From Cytobacillus oceanisediminis (GTDB lineage Bacteria; Bacillota; Bacilli; Bacillales; Cytobacillaceae), in assembly GCF_003182355.1 (NCBI RefSeq), contig NZ_QGTW01000009.1:186001-250000 (forward strand): DNA of 64,000 nucleotides, given 5' to 3'. The position numbers were made by a program, and so were the translations under genes. Shown here one piece after another: positions 17,196 through 24,567 of this stretch (position 1 is the first letter of the stretch; the number at the start of each line of letters is the position of its first letter). The notes under the pieces were generated by a model. That model had not been told where the DNA came from. It ran no database searches and saw nothing but the letters and a program-made list of their open reading frames with translations.

Positions 17196-17528
17196 ATGCC
17201 AAAGGTTACTCTCCATGTTGATGGGAAGAAAGTGGAACAGCAAGTAAAAGATAATGCTAATTTAGTAGTGTTAGCGGGGATCCGCCAATTTCCTGAGTTA
17301 AAGTATGGCTGCGGAATGGGAAGATGTACAAAGTGTACTTGCGTTGTTATTAGCGGGGGAGAAGATTTAGCTCCGCCTAACTGGAAAGAGGAAAAAATGC
17401 TAGGTGACAAGGTGAATGAGGGCTACAGATTAACTTGCCAATTAACAATTCAGAAGGATATTGAAATATCCCAGGAAAATATCTCTGTAAAGCCTCCAAA
17501 GAAGACAACAGCAGCCATTACGAAATAG
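17196..17528 (+). CDS. Plant-type [2Fe-2S] ferredoxin, copy 1
   Basis: Product is 110 aa. The cluster motif C-x4-C-x2-C is present in YGCGMGRCTKC (C39, C44, C47) with the fourth cysteine in RLTCQL near residue 82. This is the plant/putidaredoxin-type ferredoxin fold, a soluble one-electron carrier. The lysine-rich C-terminal tail is unusual. ATG at 17196 follows GAAAGGGG. An operator lies upstream and the creatininase-family gene with its own operator lies downstream. The most economical role is electron donor to the dimetal oxygenase encoded at 18582; no ferredoxin reductase gene is present in the window. Confidence 0.88.
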   Translation: MPKVTLHVDGKKVEQQVKDNANLVVLAGIRQFPELKYGCGMGRCTKCTCVVISGGEDLAPPNWKEEKMLGDKVNEGYRLTCQLTIQKDIEISQENISVKPPKKTTAAITK

Positions 17529-17548
17529 TTTTTTATTTTTAAAATTTT

Positions 17549-17566
17549 ATTGGTATACAAAATACC
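17549..17566 (+). promoter_or_regulatory. GTATAC operator before the creatininase-family gene
   Basis: ATTGGTATACAAAATACC matches the consensus TTGGTATACAA exactly, 24 bases upstream of the start codon. Confidence 0.7.
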
Positions 17567-17589
17567 TTAGAGTAGCGGGTGATTTTTAA

Positions 17590-18360
17590 ATGAATTGTTA
17601 TGATCTAACGAAAATGACTTGGAAAGAAGTAGAAGAGTCATTAGAAACAGTTGAATTTGCAATCATTCCAGTCGGTGCGCATGAACAGCATGGGCCACAT
17701 ATGGCTGAAAGCTGTGATGCAGTGCTTGCGGAGAAGATGGCAATAAAGCTGGGAGAAAGAATGTTTCCATATGCCATTGTTACTCCAGTTGTGAATATGG
17801 GCGTTTCCGAGCATCACATACATTTTCCTGGAACAATCGCTCTGCAGCCAGCTACCTTGATGGCTGTTTTGAAAGACATGGTTTCTTCATTGAAGCAGCA
17901 TGGCATTAAGAAGTTTCTATTTCTGAATTCGCATGGAGGCAACCAATCTACATTGAATCTTGCCTCCATGACGATTACAAAAGAATTGGATGTTGAAGTC
18001 TACTATGCAAAAACAACCGCATCAGCCAAGGAGTCAATTGGGAAATTTGTTAAATCGCCTCTTTTTGGCCACAGCTGTGAGCGGGAAGTTTCCGAAGCTT
18101 TGTACCTGGAACCTGAACTGGTCAGAACCGAACTATTAGAAAAAGGCGATATCCGAGAAGATGGAAGGTGGAAAAGGCTGCGGCCTGGCAAAGCCGTCCA
18201 GGGCTTCTATTTCTATGAAGAAATGACCCAAAACGGGTGTATTGGAGATGGCAGACAGGGCAGCAGGGAAATCGGTAAGCAGATTGTAGAAGAAGCCTTA
18301 AAGAATCTTACTGAAGAACTTTCCGAGCTGCTTGATCTCAAAGCGGAGCTGCTCTACTAA
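17590..18360 (+). CDS. Creatininase-family amidohydrolase
   Basis: Product is 256 aa, the normal size for the creatininase family (creatinine amidohydrolase, MftE peptidase, FAPy deformylase). Metal-binding residues are visible in AHEQHGPHM (Glu and His, about residues 33-36), the Asp of ESCDAVLA, SHGGNQS (His) and the Glu in SCEREVSEA near residue 165. Such enzymes open cyclic amides or cleave C-terminal or formyl amide bonds using two metal ions. ATG at 17590. It has its own operator and lies between the ferredoxin and the oxygenase. It may prepare the oxygenase substrate or act on a product; creatinine itself is only one option. Confidence 0.85.
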   Translation: MNCYDLTKMTWKEVEESLETVEFAIIPVGAHEQHGPHMAESCDAVLAEKMAIKLGERMFPYAIVTPVVNMGVSEHHIHFPGTIALQPATLMAVLKDMVSSLKQHGIKKFLFLNSHGGNQSTLNLASMTITKELDVEVYYAKTTASAKESIGKFVKSPLFGHSCEREVSEALYLEPELVRTELLEKGDIREDGRWKRLRPGKAVQGFYFYEEMTQNGCIGDGRQGSREIGKQIVEEALKNLTEELSELLDLKAELLY

Positions 18361-18448
18361 TTCTAGTACACTAAAAGAATTTTAATTAATCTTTAAAAAA
18401 TTCTAAAAATTGTGTTTACAAGTGAAAAAGAATAGGTTATTATTCAAT

Positions 18449-18536
18449 TAAGGTATACCAAAGACCAAAAAAACAAGAAGAAAAGAGGTTGTAAATTAGC
18501 AACCTATTATTTTTTAAAAATTTTGGTATACAAAAT
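18449..18536 (+). promoter_or_regulatory. Two operators flanking a terminator-like hairpin, upstream of the oxygenase
   Basis: Operators TTAAGGTATACCAAAG (18447-18462) and TTTTGGTATACAAAAT (18521-18536) flank AGGTTGTAAATTAGCAACCT (18486-18505), a 6-bp stem followed by ATTATTTTTTA. The hairpin resembles a small intrinsic terminator or attenuator. The second operator is 46 bases before the oxygenase start. Confidence 0.6.
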
Positions 18537-18581
18537 ATCAAATGCCGACAGGGTACATAAAAATCGAGGAGGAGTTTACAC

Positions 18582-19313
18582 ATGCCAGAATTATTATCTA
18601 AAGATGAATTTCGCAAAGAACTAGAGGAAGCGATTAAAGGAAATCATAGCCAGAAAGCTCCATTTACAGTAGCTTGGGCTGAAGGGAAGCTTGAAAGAAA
18701 GCACTTTGCAAGATGGGCTGAAAACCATTACCACTATGTTGGACCTTTCGCAGACTACTTAGCGTATATCTATCACAACACTCCAACCGATCCAAAATTC
18801 GAAGCAGCAAAAGACTTCACACTTCAGAATATGTATGAAGAAGAAATTGCAGCTGACCGTCATACAGACTTGCTGATTCGCTTCGCAGAAGCTTGCGGAA
18901 CAACTCGCGAACGTGTAATCGATCCTGAAAATATGGCTCCAACAACATTAGGCCTGCAAAGCTGGTGCTACGCCGTGGCTGCCCGTGAAAACTTCGTTGT
19001 TGCAACAGCTGCTCTAGTTGTTGGTCTTGAGTCACAAGTTCCTGATATCTATCGTAAACAAACTCCTGCTCTTCGTGCACAATATGGATTTACAGATGAA
19101 GAAATCGAATTCTTCGATCTTCATATCGTATCCGATGAAATCCATGGAGAACGCGGCTATAAGATCGTTTTAGATCATGCAGATACGCCAGAATTGCAGC
19201 AGCGCTGCCTTGAAGTTGTCCGCACAGGAGCAAAAATGCGCCGCATGTACATGGATGGTCTATGGAGAGAGTACCTGGAACAGGATCTTGGATCTTTAGT
19301 AGAAACTAAGTAA
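18582..19313 (+). CDS. Heme-oxygenase-like dimetal oxygenase (CADD/PqqC/TenA fold)
   Basis: Product is 243 aa. Sequence character (MPELLSKDEFRKELEEAI; helical throughout) matches the PqqC/TenA/CADD clan. A full set of candidate dimetal ligands is visible: E87-x6-H94 in EEEIAADRH, E150 in VGLES, and H181-x3-D185-x2-H188 in HIVSDEIH. The same E-x6-H ... E ... H-x3-D-x2-H pattern, as I recall, coordinates the metals of the chlamydial protein CADD, so this is probably an O2-activating heme-oxygenase-like diiron (or Fe/Mn) oxidase rather than thiaminase TenA, which lacks such ligands. ATG 18582 follows GAGGAGGAG. It has paired operators upstream. Ferredoxins from 17196 and 23740 are plausible reductants. 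The substrate is unknown; 'PqqC-like' need not mean PQQ synthesis, since no pqqE or mft radical-SAM gene is seen. Confidence 0.85.
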   Translation: MPELLSKDEFRKELEEAIKGNHSQKAPFTVAWAEGKLERKHFARWAENHYHYVGPFADYLAYIYHNTPTDPKFEAAKDFTLQNMYEEEIAADRHTDLLIRFAEACGTTRERVIDPENMAPTTLGLQSWCYAVAARENFVVATAALVVGLESQVPDIYRKQTPALRAQYGFTDEEIEFFDLHIVSDEIHGERGYKIVLDHADTPELQQRCLEVVRTGAKMRRMYMDGLWREYLEQDLGSLVETK

Positions 19314-19356
19314 GATATTAGATCATTTGCATCTAAAAGCACCATTGATTAATTGG

Positions 19357-19502
19357 CACCCAGTTGATTGGAGTGGAAGGAGCGAGACTCCTGCGGGAGG
19401 AGCGGGACAGGTGAGACCCCACAGACGCGAAGCGGCTCACCGCCCGCCCCGCGGAAAGCGAGCTCCTGGAGCGGAAATCAACAGGTCAATTTTACCAGAG
19501 CT
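19357..19502 (+). repeat. Dispersed TTGATT/AATCAA repeat, copy D
   Basis: Begins CCAGTTGATTGGAGTGG and ends GAGCGGAAATCAACAGG, with internal GCGAGACTCCTGCGGGAGG and CCGCCCGCCCCGCGG. It separates the oxygenase gene from the aldehyde dehydrogenase gene and may act as its terminator-like boundary. Confidence 0.85.
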
Positions 19503-19657
19503 AAATAACCAAAAAAAGACTCATTCAAGTTGAAAAATTCTCAATTCCAGGCCGTCACACTAAATCTTGTCAATCGAGGTCTAAGTGGCGGCTATTTCTA
19601 TAATCAGTGAATTTGGCGCAGTAAAGGGAGAAATAAACAGAGAGTAAGGTGATAGTT

Positions 19658-21121
19658 TTGATTACAACAAAAGTAGAAACATTTAATAATTTCATTAATG
19701 GAGAATGGCAGGAGTCGGCCAGCCAAAAGAAGTTTTATAGCGTAAATCCTGCTAACACCGAAGACGTTGTTGGCGTTTTTCAGGCATCCAATGAAACTGA
19801 TGTCAAACAGGCGATCGAAGCGGCAAGTACTGCTTTCCCAGAATGGGCGCAAACAGCCCCATCCAAGCGGGCGGCTATTTTAAACAAAGCTGCTGCCATT
19901 CTGGAGAAAAATGCGGCCCAATATGCGGAAGAACTGTCAAGGGAAGAAGGAAAACATGTTAATGATGCTAAAAATGAAGTACTGAGATCAGCACAGACCC
20001 TTCGTTATTATGCGGTTGAAGGACAAAGCTTCACAGGTGAAACCTTCCCGAATGATGATCCGAATATGAAAGTATCAACGGAAAGAGAACCACTGGGGGT
20101 TGTGAGTGTGATTACACCGTGGAACTTCCCGATTTCCATTGCTGCCAGAAAAATCGCTCCAGCTTTAATTACAGGAAATACAGTTGTCTTTAAACCTTCT
20201 TCAGATACCCCGCTAATTGCTGTTCGGCTTGTTGAAGCATTGCATCAGGCTGGTATACCAAAAGGTGTCCTGAATTTTGTTACAGGAAAGGCATCAGATG
20301 TTGGGAATCCATTAGTCACTCATCCTGCTGTTAAAGCTGTTACCTTTACTGGATCAACCGCTGCAGGCGAGGACATCCATCGTAAGTGCTCCTTCACCAC
20401 TCGCACTCAAATGGAACTTGGCGGAAAAAATCCCCTTGTTGTTATGGATGATGCTGATTTGGACCTTGCAGCCACTTTAACCGTGAATGGCGGATTTTCC
20501 CTTACAGGGCAAGCATGTACGGGAACAAGCAGAGTCATCGTTATGAAAGAAGTAAAAGAAGCTTTCGTCCAAAAACTGATTGAAAAAACAAGCGCTCTCA
20601 AAATTGGAAACGGTTTTGAAGAAGGAGTTAAAATCGGCCCGCTTGCTAATGAAAAGCAATTAAAAAATGTGTTGAAGTATATTGAGTCCGGCAAAGAAGA
20701 CGGAGCCGATCTTGTATATGGAGGCGAACATTTAACCACTGGGGCATACGAAAAGGGATTCTTTGTTTCACCAGCCATTTTCACCAATGTAAAACCGAAT
20801 CACCGCATTGCCAAGGAAGAAATTTTTGGTCCGGTGATTGCCGTGATTGAAGTGGATACATATGAAGAAGCCATAGCGATTGCGAATGACGTTGACTATG
20901 GATTGTCCGCTTCCATTGTGACCAACAACTTGAAAGTGGCTAACCAGTTCACAAAAGATATTCAGGCAGGGACGGTAAAAGTGAACAGGACAACAACCGG
21001 CAACTTGATCAATGCTCCGTTTGGAGGGTTGAAACAATCCAGCACGGCTACCTTCCGTGAATCCGGCAGAGTTGGCCTTGAATTCTTCACACAAGTAAAA
21101 ACCGTTTATATCGGCTATTAA
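19658..21121 (+). CDS. Aldehyde dehydrogenase, resembling 2-oxoglutarate-semialdehyde dehydrogenases
   Basis: Product is 487 aa from TTG 19658, chosen because AAGGTG lies 6 bases upstream. The GTG at 19649 overlaps that RBS. It has the full aldehyde dehydrogenase set: PWNFPI near residue 158, E253 in MELGGKNP, the nucleophile C287 in GQACTG, and a conserved C-terminus GGLKQSSTATFRE. The overall character is closest to 2,5-dioxovalerate (2-oxoglutarate semialdehyde) dehydrogenases of sugar-acid and hydroxyproline degradation, but this subfamily call is only moderate. It oxidises an aldehyde to a carboxylate using NAD(P)+. No GTATAC operator is seen upstream; it is followed 22 bases later by the GlcG-like gene, so the two form an operon. 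Confidence 0.85.
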   Translation: MITTKVETFNNFINGEWQESASQKKFYSVNPANTEDVVGVFQASNETDVKQAIEAASTAFPEWAQTAPSKRAAILNKAAAILEKNAAQYAEELSREEGKHVNDAKNEVLRSAQTLRYYAVEGQSFTGETFPNDDPNMKVSTEREPLGVVSVITPWNFPISIAARKIAPALITGNTVVFKPSSDTPLIAVRLVEALHQAGIPKGVLNFVTGKASDVGNPLVTHPAVKAVTFTGSTAAGEDIHRKCSFTTRTQMELGGKNPLVVMDDADLDLAATLTVNGGFSLTGQACTGTSRVIVMKEVKEAFVQKLIEKTSALKIGNGFEEGVKIGPLANEKQLKNVLKYIESGKEDGADLVYGGEHLTTGAYEKGFFVSPAIFTNVKPNHRIAKEEIFGPVIAVIEVDTYEEAIAIANDVDYGLSASIVTNNLKVANQFTKDIQAGTVKVNRTTTGNLINAPFGGLKQSSTATFRESGRVGLEFFTQVKTVYIGY

Positions 21122-21143
21122 ATAGACAGAAGGAGAATGGAAT

Positions 21144-21623
21144 ATGAAAACAGCCCTTAAATTGGAGTTAGAAGAAGCAAAATTAATGATAGAAGCAGCG
21201 AAAGAAAAATCAGCAGACATTAATGTTCTTGAAACGATTGCGATTGTAGATGATGGAGGAAGCCTGCTTGCTCTTGAAAGGATGAACGGGGCAAGAATCA
21301 CTGGCCCTGAAATTGCCATAGCTAAAGCTTATACAGCTTCAGGCCATAAACGTTCGACTCATTTATTTAATAAAGAGCCAAACGGCCCGGCGCTTCCTGG
21401 CAATGAAGCGTTCGGCATTCAGCATATGCTTAACGGCAAGTTTGCTGTTTTTGTTGGCGGGTTCCCTATTGTGGTAAATGATGAAGTGGTTGGAGGAATC
21501 GGAATTAGCGGCGGCAATGGCGAGCAGGATACAGCTGTTGGCACTGCAGCTTTGAAAGCTCTTCAATCCTATTTGGAGAAGGACGGATATGAAGTCGTAA
21601 CAGAAGCAGACATTAAAAAATAA
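21144..21623 (+). CDS. GlcG/HbpS-family protein
   Basis: Product is 159 aa. It has the GlcG/HbpS pattern: VDDGGSLLALERM near residue 33, the ARITGPEIAIAKAYTA helix, LPGNEAFGIQ and a glycine-rich GGIGISGGNGEQD near residue 120. Members bind heme or are encoded with glycolate, diol and other catabolic operons (GlcG, PduO C-terminal domain) and in many cases have no proven biochemical role. ATG at 21144 follows AGAAGGAG, in operon with the aldehyde dehydrogenase. Cytosolic, without a signal peptide. Confidence 0.85.
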   Translation: MKTALKLELEEAKLMIEAAKEKSADINVLETIAIVDDGGSLLALERMNGARITGPEIAIAKAYTASGHKRSTHLFNKEPNGPALPGNEAFGIQHMLNGKFAVFVGGFPIVVNDEVVGGIGISGGNGEQDTAVGTAALKALQSYLEKDGYEVVTEADIKK

Positions 21624-21626
21624 TAG

Positions 21627-21675
21627 AAAGGGACCTCTTTCGTTATAAAAATAATAGCGAAATGAGGTCCTTATT
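21627..21675 (+). terminator. Hairpin after the GlcG-like gene
   Basis: GGACCTC-TTTCG (21631-21642) pairs with CGAAA-GAGGTCC (21658-21670) over a 15-base loop. The T run is short, so termination strength is uncertain. Confidence 0.65.
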
Positions 21676-21716
21676 CAGTCAAAAGAGTTATAGAAACATT
21701 AGAGAGGGAGGATCGC

Positions 21717-22313
21717 ATGAAACCTTATCTTGAATTGGCGATTGGATTTGCCCGCACCGGTGTGACAGGGTATGGAGGAGGTCCTTCGACAATACCGCTA
21801 ATCGAGTTTGAAGCGGTTAAAAAATATAAGTGGATGACTGAGGAAGAATTCGGGGAAATTTTAGCTTTGGCCAATACGCTGCCAGGTCCTATTGCAACAA
21901 AAATGGCTGCTTATATCGGATTTAAAGTGAAAGGCGGTTTGGGGGCAGCTGTAGCGATCCTTACGCATATCCTGCCATCCATTATTGCCATGCTTGGATT
22001 GCTGGGATTCTTATATTCCTTTCGTCAATCACCGATTGTGAGCGGGATGGTCCAAGGGGTAACACCTGTTATCGGGTTTATGCTTGCGGAAATGGCCTAC
22101 CGGTTTTACCAAAAAGGCAGCAAGGGGCTCGGCATCCCCAAAACATTATTGCTCGCTGCCGTATCATTAGTCTTTGTCCAGCTTATGGAGTGGCACCCGG
22201 GAATATTGATTGCAGCTGTCCTGATTTCAGCCTTTTATATTGCGCACCGGAAAGAAAAGGCTGATAAGAGTGCTAATGAAGAATTGATTCCAGTAAGGGA
22301 GAAAAGTTCATGA
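21717..22313 (+). CDS. Half-size CHR-family transporter, subunit 1
   Basis: Product is 198 aa with about five to six membrane segments. The signature GYGGGPSTIPLI and LANTLPGPIATKMAAYIG define the CHR (chromate ion transporter) family. Short CHR proteins work in pairs, as with Bacillus YwrA/YwrB, and this gene overlaps the next by ATGA at 22310. Known members export or import chromate, and many have unknown natural anions. ATG 21717 follows GAGGGAGGATCG. In this catabolic setting the true substrate may be an organic or inorganic anion other than chromate. Confidence 0.85.
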   Translation: MKPYLELAIGFARTGVTGYGGGPSTIPLIEFEAVKKYKWMTEEEFGEILALANTLPGPIATKMAAYIGFKVKGGLGAAVAILTHILPSIIAMLGLLGFLYSFRQSPIVSGMVQGVTPVIGFMLAEMAYRFYQKGSKGLGIPKTLLLAAVSLVFVQLMEWHPGILIAAVLISAFYIAHRKEKADKSANEELIPVREKSS

Positions 22314-22840
22314 TCTATTGGGATATTTTCTGGGCGTTTTTTATTGCGAATTTACTAGGCTACGGAGGCGGACCGGCAACCATACCGCTGATTCAGATTG
22401 AAGTGGTAAACAACAATGGGTGGATGACACTATCGGAGTTTGGGGATGTACTTGCTATTGCGAATGCTCTTCCAGGCCCCATCGCAACAAAGATGGCAGG
22501 CTTTATCGGCTACGAATTAGGGGGGATTTTAGGAGCAGTGATAGCTCTTGCAGCAACCATTCTTCCATCCGCTTTGGCTGTCATTTTGCTTTTTAAGTTT
22601 GTTAACTTATTCAAAGATTCGCCTAAGGTCAAGCTTATGACGAAGTCCGTGCAGCCCATCATTGCCGTCCTGCTGGCTGTCATGGCATACCAATTCTTTT
22701 TAACAGCCTTCGAAAACAGCGGCGTTCTTCATCTTGTGCTGCTTGCAGCTGTCAGCTATTTAACATTAATCAAATTTAAGGTACATCCATCACTCGTCAT
22801 TTTTGGCGCATTGTTTTATGGAGGAATTTTCTTATCTTAA
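22310..22840 (+). CDS. Half-size CHR-family transporter, subunit 2
   Basis: Product is 176 aa with the same signature GYGGGPATIPLI and IANALPGPIATKMAGFIG as its partner and about five membrane segments. The start codon overlaps the preceding stop (ATGA), so the two are translationally coupled and probably form a heterodimer with antiparallel topology. A third gene, gntR copy 2, follows 39 bases later, suggesting that the regulator is co-transcribed with the transporter pair. Confidence 0.85.
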   Translation: MIYWDIFWAFFIANLLGYGGGPATIPLIQIEVVNNNGWMTLSEFGDVLAIANALPGPIATKMAGFIGYELGGILGAVIALAATILPSALAVILLFKFVNLFKDSPKVKLMTKSVQPIIAVLLAVMAYQFFLTAFENSGVLHLVLLAAVSYLTLIKFKVHPSLVIFGALFYGGIFLS

Positions 22841-22879
22841 TCTCTAGCGATCTATAAAAAAATAATAGCAGGTGGATAA

Positions 22880-23569
22880 ATGGAAAAAACATGGGAGGAA
22901 AATCAACTAATATCAATACGCGAACATGCTTATCTGTACTTAAAAAAACTCATTTTAGAAGGGGAGTACCAGGCTGGCGACCGTCTAGTTGAGAGAGAGC
23001 TGGCTGCCAAGCTGAACATAAGCCGCACCCCGATCCGTGAGGCTTTGTTCCGGCTTGAATCACAAGGCTTTGTGAAAACAGTCCCAAGAAAAGGAGTTGT
23101 TATTACCAATATTTCAGAAGATGAAGTATTGGAAGTATTTACGATTCTCTCTTCTCTTGAAGTCCTTGCTGTAAAATTGGCAGCTCAAAGAATGGATAGG
23201 GAAACACAAAAAGAATTAGATCAAAAAATCCAGGAACTTATGGAATTGGACGAACAGGCTGAAGAGAATTTTAACTCTGAACATATTCATATGAACCAGC
23301 TCATTAATAAAGCATCCAAAAGCCCGAAACTATACGAAATTCTTTCTGGCCTTATTGATTTTATTCATATGGCTGCCAATATGGGTTATGAAACACCAGG
23401 CAGAAGAAAGGACTCATTAAAAGAACATATTGACATTATGAAGGCATTACGCGACAGAGAGAGTGAAATAGCTGAGTACTTGATGAGAATTCATATTGAA
23501 AATTCCAAGAAAGCATATATAGCTTATATGGATCGGATTAAAAAGAAGTTTAATAGCCAGAAGGTATAA
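22880..23569 (+). CDS. GntR-family transcriptional regulator (FadR/FCD type), copy 2
   Basis: Product is 229 aa. It is a close paralogue of the regulator at 9252: the DNA-binding half is almost the same, with the recognition region LNISRTPIREALFRLESQGF identical and the following KTVPRKGV also identical, whereas the C-terminal effector domain differs more. Both proteins should therefore recognise the same GTATAC palindrome but respond to different or related effectors. ATG 22880 follows AGGTGG. It sits at the end of the CHR transporter operon and ends with a hairpin. It is expected to act as a repressor in the absence of ligand. Confidence 0.88.
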   Translation: MEKTWEENQLISIREHAYLYLKKLILEGEYQAGDRLVERELAAKLNISRTPIREALFRLESQGFVKTVPRKGVVITNISEDEVLEVFTILSSLEVLAVKLAAQRMDRETQKELDQKIQELMELDEQAEENFNSEHIHMNQLINKASKSPKLYEILSGLIDFIHMAANMGYETPGRRKDSLKEHIDIMKALRDRESEIAEYLMRIHIENSKKAYIAYMDRIKKKFNSQKV

Positions 23570-23600
23570 ACAGGCCGCTACATTTAAGCAGCCTGTTTTC
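23568..23600 (+). terminator. Terminator of gntR copy 2
   Basis: AACAGGC-GC pairs with GC-GCCTGTT and is followed by TTTTC. Confidence 0.75.
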
Positions 23601-23693
23601 ATATCTAAAAGGTAGATCCACAATAATCAGATTCTAGCGAAGGAAAAAAATAAAGTTATTTAAAAGTTTTATATTGTCTGAAAATTAAATATA

Positions 23694-23712
23694 TGGTATA
23701 TTGTATACCAAG
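23694..23712 (+). promoter_or_regulatory. Operator before ferredoxin 2
   Basis: TGGTATATTGTATACCAAG is a longer dyad, GGTATA-3-TATACC, containing GTATAC, 28 bases upstream of the ferredoxin start. Confidence 0.7.
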
Positions 23713-23739
23713 AGGAAGAATTAAAGGAGGAAGTCAACT

Positions 23740-24090
23740 ATGCCAAAGATTAATTTTATTAATAGCAATAAACAGTTAGAGGTACCAGAAGATTCAAATA
23801 TTTTAAGAATGTCACTCCGCTATGATGGAGAGCTTCCAAATCGCTGCGGAGGCGGTATTTGCGGCACTTGTGTTTTTAAAGCAGAAGAAGGATCCGAATA
23901 CCTGGATAATGTCAAAATTCAGGAACGAAGAAAACTTGGAGAAGAGTGGCTCAGCAAAGGCTATCGCTTAGGATGCCAAACTTTCGTAACAAACGGGGAT
24001 ATCTCCATTTCATGGGATGATCAAGTGACAGACGTGGTGAAGAAAAGAAAGCCGGATAAATTAAAGCCGACAGTATCTGCAAGTAACTGA
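23740..24090 (+). CDS. Plant-type [2Fe-2S] ferredoxin, copy 2
   Basis: Product is 116 aa with the cluster motif RCGGGICGTC (C-x4-C-x2-C) and a fourth cysteine in RLGCQTF near residue 79. It differs from ferredoxin 1 in sequence but has similar length, the same fold type and the same lysine-rich tail (KKRKPDKLKP). ATG at 23740 follows AAAGGAGG. Its own operator gives it the same control as the oxygenase. Having two ferredoxins under one regulator suggests two electron-accepting partners or two redox potentials. Confidence 0.88.
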   Translation: MPKINFINSNKQLEVPEDSNILRMSLRYDGELPNRCGGGICGTCVFKAEEGSEYLDNVKIQERRKLGEEWLSKGYRLGCQTFVTNGDISISWDDQVTDVVKKRKPDKLKPTVSASN

Positions 24091-24204
24091 TCATCAGCAT
24101 TTCAAACTGTAATGGACGAATCTTAGCGGCATCGCCCACTACGGATTGAAAGAGTATACAAGAATCTTAATATGAGGCTTGTTAGACGCAAAATTGATTA
24201 TAGC

Positions 24205-24342
24205 ACTCTGTGATTGGAGTGGAAGGCGAGAGACTCCTACGGTCCGGGAGACCCCGAAGGCGCAAGTGCCGAGGTGGCTCCCGGACCGCCCGCGGAAAGC
24301 GATCTCCTGGAACGGAAATCAACAGAGAAGATTAAAAGCTCC
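24205..24342 (+). repeat. Dispersed TTGATT/AATCAA repeat, copy E
   Basis: Begins CTCTGTGATTGGAGTGG (first T of TTGATT lost) and ends GAACGGAAATCAACAGAG. The interior has GGTCCGGGAGACC and GGTGGCTCCCGGACCGCCC. It lies between the ferredoxin and the small zinc-ribbon-like gene. Confidence 0.85.
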
Positions 24343-24367
24343 AAATTAAATATAAGAGGGTGAAATT

Positions 24368-24565
24368 ATGTGGGTTTGCAACAGTCATCTAAAGGAAGTC
24401 ATGATGCTATTAGAAACGCCTCATATCAGAAAAGCTCCATATCAAATCAAATGCTCGCTGTGTGAAAATCATGCTTTTGCCAAAGTCTATTATACTCACC
24501 GCTCCTTCAAGTTCACTAAAAAACTATATTCTTCATTAAAACAAAGTGTTTCCCAGGAGGCTTAG
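24368..24565 (+). CDS. Small CxxH/CxxC putative metal-binding protein
   Basis: Product is 65 aa: a CNSH motif at residues 4-7 and a CSLC motif at about residues 38-41, spaced like a treble-clef or zinc-ribbon site. The pattern recalls the small CxxH/CxxC proteins of Bacillus (BA_5709 type) that I know only as uncharacterised. ATG 24368 follows GAGGGTG, and the stop is 2 bases before the RidA gene, so it is the first gene of that operon. It could be a tiny zinc-dependent adaptor. Function unknown. Confidence 0.7.
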   Translation: MWVCNSHLKEVMMLLETPHIRKAPYQIKCSLCENHAFAKVYYTHRSFKFTKKLYSSLKQSVSQEA

Positions 24566-24567
24566 CA

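Noticed and set aside
18582-19313. PQQ or mycofactocin biosynthesis cluster
   Set aside because: A PqqC-fold protein, a creatininase-family protein and a 28-aa peptide are present, but the radical-SAM maturase, dehydrogenase partners and peptide motif are absent, so it was kept only as a speculation.
20252-20257. GTATAC motif within the aldehyde dehydrogenase gene
   Set aside because: It encodes conserved residues (GIPKG region), far from any start codon, so it is a chance match.
20768-21319. 183-codon minus-strand ORF opposite the aldehyde dehydrogenase and GlcG genes
   Set aside because: It spans two conserved plus-strand genes and shows no family features or RBS.
21717-22840. Chromate resistance operon
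   Set aside because: The CHR pair is real, but no chromate reductase or ChrB-type regulator is present and the GntR context suggests a different anion.
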